Of a DNA stretch of 64,000 bases, positions 56,400-64,000 are shown piece after piece. Both the position numbers and the translations under genes were made by a program. Where the stretch lies: the NCBI GenBank assembly GCA_016490735.1, contig JAEMWC010000031.1, forward strand, positions 1,562,501 to 1,626,500, read 5' to 3'. How positions within the stretch are numbered: position 1 is the first letter of the stretch; each line of letters begins with the position of its first letter. The DNA is from Pachyseris speciosa. Lineage: Eukaryota > Cnidaria > Anthozoa > Scleractinia > Pachyseridae. The notes under the pieces were generated by a model. That model did no database searches. It saw only the letters and a list, made by a program, of their open reading frames with translations, and had not been told where the DNA came from.

Positions 56400-57109
56400 A
56401 GCCCTGGTCAAACGGCGCGTGATAGTCGATGATAGTTGATTCTCTCCAAACTATCATCAACTATCACCAACTATCATTCACATGGTCAAACGGCGCATGA
56501 TAGTCGATGATAGTTGATGATAGTTCACCGGCAGTCGCGCGAGCAAAGGTCACGCGAGCAGCTAGTTCCAGGCTCTTTCCGCGTAAAATGTGAGCACTAA
56601 AATGGCTTCGCGAGAGACAAACTTGTAGAAGTATGAATTTATCGCGACGAAAGAGGGCGGCAGCTTGCTTAATAGTAATCGATTTGTTGGAGGGATGCGG
56701 TGTCTCTATTAATTCTTGCGAGTTGACACTTTCTTCAGAAGGTATCTTCTCTATGTTATCTTGACCTTCAATATTTTCGTTGTCATGATTATCATCTTGG
56801 ATATAAACACGTAATTCTGAAGCTGCAGCTGAGCCTCGCGAGGAACTTTTGGCGGCCATTTTAAACGAGCCCGCCGATTTTCGGGGAAAACAGCTGACCA
56901 AAAACTATCATGAACTATCATACGCGTGGTCAAACGAGAAAAACTATCATCGACTATCATGAAGAATTTGAACAAGCTCAAAATGAATGATAGTTGATGA
57001 TAGTCGATGATAGTGCATAATAGTTGGTGGTTAAACGGAAGCGCGCGCTTCAACTATCATCGACTATCATCAACTATCATCGACTATCATGCGCCGTTTG
57101 ACCAGGGCT
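56400..57109. mobile_element. PIF/Harbinger-type element with GATAGT subterminal repeats
   Basis: TTA duplications (56397-56399 and 57110-57112) flank TIRs AGCCCTGGTCAAACGGCGC. Next to both ends, and at inner positions, 10-bp words GATAGTYGAT and GATGATAGTT are repeated more than a dozen times in both orientations. The middle holds a fragmentary reading frame (56464-56859). The layout suggests a deletion derivative of a coding element. Confidence 0.8.
56464..56859 (-). pseudogene. Reading frame inside the Harbinger-type element
   Basis: From ATG 56859: MAAKSSSRGSAAASELRVYI, an acidic linker, then ITIKQAAALFRRDKFILLQV and RGKSLELAARVTF, which is helix-rich. It could be the N-terminal remnant of the transposase or of the Myb-like accessory protein of such elements; I cannot tell which. 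The C-terminal end runs into the subterminal repeats. Confidence 0.4.
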
Positions 57110-57686
57110 TTACATGTAATTATGGATACATGCATGGAATTATCCTAAAAGTTAAACTGACAATAAGTGCGCATAATGATCGATAATGAGGCCCTGTTTG
57201 GGGGTTAGGGATAAATAACTGAGACAATTTTAGGGATAGTAAAGCTTTGATTTCTCAATTATCATACTTTTTCACTTTTGCCGAGGATTTGCATCGCCGG
57301 CGACCGGTAATGAGCAGTAACAGGTCATTTATTTGTCCAAATTAAATCAAGATATCCAAGATTTGCTCCCAAGCTCTTTAATTCGGTCAACAGCTTGTAT
57401 CCTGGGCTGACGTCATGGCGTGCATTAAAAAATTGGTCGCGTTGCACTTTAAAATTGCCACTTATTGTCAAATTCCAAAGATAGGTAATAAGTAATTTTA
57501 GAGATAACTGGAAAAATAATTTTAGGGATAAGGGATAACTGCTCCCAGAATTTTGGGGCTAAGGGATGCCTAAAAAGATGACACCTACTTTCAATAATAT
57601 GCATCATGCTAAAAAAATCAAACAAGGTAATTATTACAATACTCATTACGATGTGTTTCAAGACACCACAGACAGTAAAGTTGTTT
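57110..57686. other. No gene seen; AGGGATAA-rich
   Basis: TTTTAGGGATAA words recur at about 57225, 57495 and 57525, which suggests another degraded repeat. Confidence 0.4.
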
Positions 57687-58540
57687 TCAACGATTTCCAT
57701 TAGCAATCTCCTGCTTCTGTGCTGCATGGTTGATAACTGCATCAATTTCTTCTTGGGTGGTGATCTCTATATGCTGTAACAGATCTTTATCACCAGCAGT
57801 GACACCCCAGTTATCTGGTTTGGACATGCTACTACAGAATGGCCTGCCACTTGCTGGCTTGAGGTTCTCCCAATGGGCTCTATGTGCCCTGTAGGTACAT
57901 AAATTTTGAAAAGATCACTTAATTTAAGTGCCAGTTAAAAAATGAAAATAAGAGAAAGTTATTGTAACTCTTACTGCTGCAAAACAACTAGAATATATAA
58001 GGACCGATAACTCGATAACCTTGCGGTTCTATTAGCCTCCATGCACAAACTACATGTATACACTACTGTCACCTTTCATTGTTATATATGTATTTCTTTT
58101 TTTCTTTTTTTATGCTAATATTGTAACTACAAAATGCAAAATAAAGTGCAAAATAAAGTAAAGTGAAGTGACCGTCTAGTAGCTTATCAGCATGTGCATT
58201 CTGTAAGAAATGGAAGTTAATAAAGGAGACTTCAATGGGTAACTTCAAGATTGTGACTATAGGTAGGTATTTTGATGGCAAAAGTAGCTTAATTTACTGA
58301 TGTTCTCTTAAAAGGACATTGAGAGAACAAAAGTAATGGCAAGTGCAGATGATGAGCTGAAAAACAAAAAAAAAAAACAACTACCAAAAAGAGAACTTAT
58401 TAAATTGTATGCCATTGCACACATAATATTGCAGTTTCTCACCTTGCTCGAACCCAGGGTTTGGTGTGCATCCTTAGACCCTCTCCCCAAGGTCCGTGTT
58501 TTTGACTAGCTGGTGGCAGCTTACCTCTTTCTTTCGCCAG
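57687..58540 (-). CDS. Unidentified host gene, last two exons
   Basis: Exon 58540-58443 (acceptor TTACTTAG, donor GTGAGA) and exon 57888-57687 (acceptor CCTACAG) join in frame across an arginine codon and stop at TGA 57687-57689. The joined 98 residues begin [20 protein letters not shown], pass [13 protein letters not shown] and [12 protein letters not shown], and end [16 protein letters not shown]. There are no frameshifts, and both introns have good borders, so this is likely a functional gene. Short size and basic N-terminal half would suit a small mitochondrial or ribosome-linked protein, but I do not recognise it. The first exon was not found upstream. Confidence 0.6.
57990..58165 (+). 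repeat. LINE 3' tail in the intron
   Basis: CGATAACCTTGCGGTTCT resembles the 3' region at 41485-41510. It is followed by an AAATAAAGT-rich end. Only the 3' end is present. Confidence 0.5.
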
Positions 58541-59349
58541 CTAAGTAACAATCACGAAAATTCACATTATGTCACGCTTTACACCTTAAACAGTTACAAT
58601 CATGCATGCCATAACCATGTAAATTAGAGTTTGGATTACACTCCTTAAATAAGGAACACAAACAGGAGAATGCAATGTACTTTCATTGGCTTATTAAAAA
58701 TGTAACTAACTTTGTCTCTGTAGCTTGCATATGAAGGTGGGAGTGTTGCCAATTAGCTGGTTCTATTCATACCCTTACATGTACATGTAGGTGAAGAGAA
58801 CATAAAGAGCAATGTTTCATGTCGAAGTAAACAACACATTAAAACAGGTTTAGCCACAAACTACAGACCTTCGGATTGGATGTCAAACATGTCGATCACC
58901 CAGAAGGAGGGAATGCTACTGTTCACCCAAGATAGGATCCCTAGTTCATTAAGGGCTACTTCATCATTCAGTTATCATTCAGTTTGAAAGTCAGGCAAAC
59001 GTTTCATGAATTTTGTACCAGAGAGACTTGTCTTTTGAGAAGTGATCACCTAAGGTTGTGATTGGTGAATTCCCATCCAATTCTTTTCTTCTGTTTTGTA
59101 GTTAGCATACACTACCCCACAAGCTTGTAAGCTTTAAATCTTATCGTGTTGAAATAAAGGTTATACTTCAGAACAGTCGTCTCATATAACATTGTGTAAC
59201 CAACTTTATTTCGCTCTGAATCAACAAAAATTACAGTGCGTTCAAAGCATAAGGGGTACATAGCCGGATAAAAACCAACATAGGCCAAGACCCGTAAGTC
59301 CCCGCACGCGTCTCTTCTCCTCGCCATTTTATTTCGCTCTGTGGCAAGC
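58541..59349. other. No supported gene
   Basis: A 32-codon minus frame near 58980-58880 (ELGILSWVNSSIPSFWVID) looks protein-like but lacks exon borders. The 3' part should hold the left terminal region of the DIRS-type element that starts coding at 59350. Confidence 0.4.
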
Positions 59350-61990
59350 ATGGCTGGCAAAGATTGTGATGTGGATAATCCGTCGTTTAGCCCCGCCATG
59401 GACGGTCAATCATCAGGCACAACGGTTCAGCAAAGTGCTCCACAAGGTAAAGAACTTAATTCAACGATTTTTAAAGATCCGGATGCATTAAATTTGCTCC
59501 GGAATGCTCTTTTTGCCCAAGTTCCGAAAGAGGCGGATGCCAGAGCGCTCAAGGCTCAACATACGGCTCCGGCTTTAGAAACCCCGGCGTCAAAAAGGCC
59601 AAAAAGGGGAAATGAACTCTATGACGAGGTCATTGATGTTGATGCAAACCCTGAGCAAGTGATCCAGGGCGATGAAACCTTTGATACAAGTAACGATGAT
59701 GATCTAGACATCAATTCTGCCTCTCGTTGGCAAGCCAGTGAGCAGCTTGCCTCGTTCTTAGGAACTTTACACAAACCGCTATCGGTGTTTGAACGTAAGA
59801 CCATCTGCAGAAAATTTCCACGTCCTGATGTGGATGCTATTTATACGCCTACTCTTCATGCGTATATATCCAGCCTTGTTCCTGGCGTTAAAGCAGTAGA
59901 TAAGGAGAACAAACTTTTGCAAGATCGGCTTCTAGATTCTTTGGGCCCAATAAGCGCCATGTTTGAACATATTCAAGGTTTCTTAGCTGAGGAGAGACCA
60001 GGCTCATTTGTCACACTGTCGTACGCCCAGATGTCTGAACTGGGGTCCATGGTGTCCAATGCCATGCGACTGGTTGGCAATTCATCTGCACTCCTATCTA
60101 AACAGCGCAGGACAACTGTGCTTAATAAAATAAACGCTAAAGGAACACTCGTCTTTTTGGCATCAGAGGCGTTCCCTAATGCTGGCAAAAATCTGTTTGG
60201 CGAAGGTTTTGAGTCAAGAATTAAGACAAGGTCAGAGACAGCCAAGACTTTGCTACAGGCTTCCTCAGCTGGGCAACGTTCAAAACCGTTTTTTCGGGGA
60301 CGCACCACTTCATTCAGGAGCCGTGGGAGCCGCTGGAGTGGTGCCAACCGAAACTCCCAGTTTCAGACCTGCACTTACAAGCAACACCAGCCCATTTCGT
60401 GGCTCATTCAGAGGCCGCGGGAGAGGGTCCAGGGGTTATCTTCCAGCCCCCCAAAACATCAGTCAACCAGTAAAGAGGCTAACGCCTTCAACTACAGGTA
60501 TGGATCTCAATTTAACACTTATGCATTGAATCACTTTCCTCTAGCAGGTCGATTAAGGCATTGTACTATAAACTGGGAAAAGATAACCTCAGACTCCTGG
60601 GTGCTAGAAACTGTTCAGGGCCTTCGTTTAAATTTTGTGAGCCCTCCTGTTCAAACGATATTTCCCCAAGAGGCTCTCCTTTCAGAGGACGTTCGCTCCC
60701 TTGTCTTCTTAGAAATTCAAGAAATGCTTCAAAAGGGGGCAATTCACGTGGTTCCCCCTCCTCAAGAGACTCCAGGGTTTGTCAGCTCCCTCTTTTTAGT
60801 CCCCCAAAAAGGAGGTGGTCAGAGACCGGTAGTGAACTTGAAGCCTCTAAACGCATTCCTTCCTTACGAGCACTTCAAGATGGAAGGAATTCATATGGTG
60901 AGAGATCTACTAAGAAAAGAGGATTTCATGGTCAAGATCCATCTCAAAGACGCATATTTCACAGTCCCCCTTTGTCGAGAACATCAAAAATTCGTGAGAT
61001 TCAGGTGGGAAGGCACCCTTTACGAGTTTACTTGCCTCCCCTTTGGTCTGTCCATTGCCCATCGAGTATTTACAAAAATCATGAAACCAGTTGTAGCTCT
61101 TTTACGGCAACTGGGAATCACATTGATTATTTATTTGGACGACTTGCTTATCATGGCCCAGTCAAAGGACATTCTCAATCTTCATGCCTCTACAACGATT
61201 CATCTGTCAGAAAGTTTAAAATTATCTCAAGTCTGTCCTAATCCCGGCCACACAAATGGAGTTTTTAGGGTTTGTCATCGACTCTCAAACAATGACCTTG
61301 GCTTTGCCAAGGGACAAAGTCAGGAAGGTAAAGAAAGAATGTCAAAGTGCTCTAAATCACCCTCAGGTTACAGTGAGAGAGCTAACCAAACTGTTAGGCA
61401 ACTTGACCTCTACCATTCAAGCTGTCGTTCCAGGCCCCCTCCACTTTCGCCACTTACAAGGAGACAAAAACAGAGCCCTTGCTTGTCTGGGTTCATACGA
61501 CTCCCCGGTTCAGCTTTCTCCCCAGGCATTAGAAGAACTTGTATGGTGGAGGGACAATTTAGATGCTTGGAATGGAAAGAGCCTAATATCTAGAACACCG
61601 GATCTCATAATAGAGACAGATGCCTCTCGCAAGGGCTGGGGGGCTTTCTGCATGGGGGTAGCTACGGGGGTCAGTGGTCCCAAGGGGAATCACAGTTACA
61701 CATCAATTGTCTGGAGCTCCTCGCAGGAGCCTTTGCAATTATGACTTTTGCAAGGTCCAAAGCTCAGATGAAAGTTCGCCTACTGATGGGCAATGTTTCC
61801 GCAGCCCATTACATAAACAGAATGGGAGGGACGAAATCGCCTCTCCTAGCCCGTCTAGCCATAGATCTATGGGAATGGTGCTTACAACACAAAATTCTAG
61901 TAGAGGCACAGTATCTCCCAGGGGTCTTGAATGTACGGGCAGACAGAGAGTCCAGAGTCATGTTAGATCCTCTCGATTGGAAATTAGACC
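59350..61990 (+). pseudogene. DIRS-type gag and RT-RNase H, frameshifted and 3' truncated
   Basis: Gag starts at ATG 59350, about 330 residues, and ends in an RG-rich part (SFRGRGRGSRG, in a second frame at 60400-60440). The RT frame follows: INWEKITSDSWVLE, RPVVNLKPLNAFLP, DFMVKIHLKDAYFTVPL, LPFGLSIAHRVFTK and LIIYLDDLLIMA (catalytic Asp pair). A frameshift near 61255 leads to the RNase H part: EFLGFVIDS, LTKLLGNLTSTI, DLIIETDASRKGWGAF; after another shift near 61675 come AAHYINRMGG and VRADRESR. It stops at DWKLDP where a poly-T tract begins. The recombinase and the right terminal repeat are missing. Confidence 0.8.
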
Positions 61991-62335
61991 CTTTTTTTTT
62001 GGAACGAAGTTTTTTATTTGACAGTCAAACACACATTACAAAGCGATGGTATTAAATTACAGACAATACAAGTGACGCAAGAAAACGAGGCATATATACT
62101 ACACATGTAACAAAGCTTACAATGAATCCCATTTAACAAATTCTAACTATTAAACTACAAAAAAAGCTATACAAACAATAACATTGAAATTGGGTGTTAA
62201 TTTAAGAATATGGCCCATTTCTCGTAAAAAGTGTTGCATTTGTTTGAACTGAATGCTATGTATTTTTCTGTTTCAATCGGCAAAAAGAAAATTGACTCTA
62301 TTTATTGCTTTACAATAGATTAGGTATTTACCAAT
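61991..62335 (-). other. 3' end of a retrocopied transcript (minus strand)
   Basis: On the minus strand an AATAAA (near 62010) lies about 16 bases before a run of nine A that abuts the broken DIRS frame. This is what the poly(A) end of an inserted transcript or LINE-type element looks like. The body has no recognisable coding sequence. Confidence 0.5.
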
Positions 62336-62340
62336 AAGAA

Positions 62341-62660
62341 CAAGAAATTCTCCGAGAATTTAGAAGCGGCCTTTTTGACCATCCGAGCAGGATTAATGCA
62401 CAGGATAAGTTCAAGTTGATCGTAAATCAATTTTTGTCCCCTTTCAGTTGGCATGACGGACAATTCGTGACTCCGAATGACAAAGAATTTAAAATTCCAT
62501 CACTGGTTTAAAGAAGGTTTTGGTGGCCAAGTGGTTTATTGCGCTACTTTCGATGATGACAGCTAAGGGTCGTTGGTTCAAACCCCAACAGAGTCAATTT
62601 TTTTTTCTTTGATCTCTTTTTTTTTCTATTCCTTTTCACTTGTTTTCTTTTTTATTTTGT
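62341..62660 (+). mobile_element. SINE-like repeat, copy 1
   Basis: Begins CAAGAAATTCTCCGAGAATT. It contains TGGCCAAGTGG and GGTTCAAACCC as A-like and B-like boxes (62525-62586). It ends in T-rich DNA with CTATTCCTTTTCACTTGTTT. A second copy in the same orientation is at 63674-64000. Confidence 0.7.
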
Positions 62661-63362
62661 CAACTCTTAAGCTGTAAACCTATTTTGCAATTTAACACGG
62701 ACAAGTAGTGAACCGATTCTCTGGATATTCGCTACGCGAGAAACCAAGGCCAGCTGAAGCTTGACAAAACACGGGCTCTTCGATTTGCTTGACAATTTCA
62801 AAGAAAGCGAAGAATTTGGTATATAAATCTGCGTCTTCGATCCGTTGACCAGTTTCTCGACGAGAACCGATATCTCCAATATTACTAAGCTATGTTCAAA
62901 AGAGCTGTGTTGGTTGATTTCACTTCCGGTATTGCACCATCATCACTACTTCCGGTATTGCACCATCAGTAACTCGGTCAATCTTCAAAACCGGGTGAAA
63001 AGGAACGCTCAAATAAATTCATTTCCTATAAGAGGTACATTGAGAAATTCAATTCTGACTAAACATTTCTTTGTGAAAGAACTTCGCGATTTCCGACTCT
63101 GACCCCTGTATTTTATGGCCACCAAAATCTACAAGTTCAGTTTTAAAACATTTACGGTCTTCCGAATAGCTTTAGTTAAGATCGGACTCCCACTCATTGG
63201 TGTTGTGAAATACTGCTCAAAATAAACGCATTCAAATAAATTCCTTTACTATTGGAGTAATTCAATTCTGACAAAACATTTCTTTTCTCTGTAACCCTTG
63301 AGACGATGAGACGATGCGTGACCGACCCAATGACTTTATTTTCTAGTAGCCGCAAGAGATGT
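62661..63362. other. No gene seen
   Basis: ACTTCCGGTATTGCACCATC is directly repeated near 62925 and 62948. Otherwise there is nothing to annotate. Confidence 0.4.
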
Positions 63363-63433
63363 CTCATTAGCGCAATCAGATAAGGGGCCGAGGTTGGGGT
63401 CTGAAGGTCGCGAGTTCAAGTCCCGATGCCGGT
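63363..63433 (+). repeat. tRNA-like SINE head
   Basis: TAGCGCAATCAGATAAG and GCGAGTTCAAGTCCC resemble A and B boxes. A MITE follows immediately. Confidence 0.5.
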
Positions 63434-63580
63434 ATAGGTGGTTTGCAGCCAATCTCTAGAGACACAGATAACAATGGTGAAACGAACAAACGCTGGTGGA
63501 CGAACAAAAGAAGCTAATGAGAGATGTATTGTTTGCGTCCACCAGCATGGCAGCGATGACGTAACGTGCAAACCACCTAT
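63434..63580. mobile_element. 147-bp MITE
   Basis: ATAGGTGGTTTGCA opens it and TGCAAACCACCTAT closes it. Inner CACCAGC/GCTGGTG words also face each other. I recognise it as a common coral MITE. TA at the junctions may be the target duplication. Confidence 0.75.
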
Positions 63581-63673
63581 TAGAAAATTTATTTCTTTAC
63601 TTATGTAACTGTTTCTTCCTCTGGCCGAGAGGGGCACGGGCCTCTCGGCGGACACCACGACCTAAAAAGACTA

Positions 63674-64000
63674 CAAGAAATTCTGCGAGAATTAGAAGCG
63701 GCCTTTTTGACCATCCGAGCCGGATTAATGCACAGGATAAGTTCAAGTTGATCGTAATTCAATTTTTGTCACCTTTCAGTTGGCATGACAGTCAATTCGT
63801 CACTCCGAATGATGAATTATTTAAAATTTGACCGTGCGTTTAAGGAAGACTTTGGTGGCCTAGTGGAATAGTACGCTCTTTACGCATTGTAACGACATCT
63901 TAGGGTCGGTGGTTCAGGCCTCCGCCAAGTGAAGTTTTTTTTTCTTTAATCTCTCTTTTTTTTTCTATTCCTTTTCACTTGTTTTTCTTTTTGTAGCTTA
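63674..64000 (+). mobile_element. SINE-like repeat, copy 2 (cut by window end)
   Basis: Same unit as 62341-62660, with the box motifs at about 63853-63918 and the T-rich tail ending near the window edge. Confidence 0.7.

Noticed and set aside
58880..58980. Short minus-strand exon (SWVNSSIPSFWVIDMF)
   Set aside because: Protein-like, but no acceptor and a stop just upstream; not enough to call.
60561..61241. 226-codon frame as a separate gene
   Set aside because: It is an alternate frame of the DIRS reverse transcriptase; the RT motifs are in the overlapping frame.
1..64000. CRISPR array or bacterial operon
   Set aside because: No short regularly spaced repeats with unique spacers, and introns and SINEs show a eukaryotic genome.

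Overview
The window is animal nuclear DNA, AT-rich and dense in introns and transposons. I infer a cnidarian, most likely a reef-building coral. The basis is recognition, not a search: coral-type SINEs, short repeats bounded by G/C runs, expanded hAT-like and DDE-like gene families, DIRS-type and Penelope retrotransposons, and many MITEs. There are no operons, ribosome binding sites or CRISPR arrays.

Layout. 1-2.4 kb: the last two exons of a BEN-domain gene (+) and a first exon with a SAP domain (-). 2.6-12.6 kb: short repeats, including a SINE with terminal direct repeats and a 355-bp element carrying a complete hammerhead ribozyme inside 1.4 copies of a 256-bp unit, flanked by a 13-bp target duplication (a retrozyme). 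13.2-15.5 kb: an OTU-protease gene and the start of a hAT-like gene. 17.8-23.2 kb (-): a seven-exon, frameshifted member of a cnidarian family with a DDE-like core and a C2H2 finger. 24.5-40.4 kb (-): one L1-like LINE cut in two by an 11.2-kb insertion with 1.1-kb terminal inverted repeats and a TTAA duplication. That insertion holds a tyrosine-recombinase retrotransposon, which itself holds an inverted Penelope-like element. 40.7-43.3 kb (+): a LINE fragment and the rest of a hAT-like gene whose splice phase matches the exons at 15 kb. 47.1-50.7 kb: a retropseudogene followed by a fold-back element with two nested elements. 52.6-55.8 kb (-): a Tc1-type transposase of 340 codons interrupted by two elements. 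56.4-57.1 kb: a Harbinger-type derivative. 57.7-58.5 kb (-): two intact exons of an unidentified host gene. 59.35-62 kb (+): a DIRS-type gag-RT-RNase H remnant, then SINE and MITE copies to the end.

How it fits together. Very little here looks like active host coding sequence: the BEN, SAP and OTU exons and the 57.7-58.5 kb gene. The rest is a layered record of insertions. Several layers can be ordered exactly, because removing an element together with one target duplication restores the reading frame of the older element beneath it.
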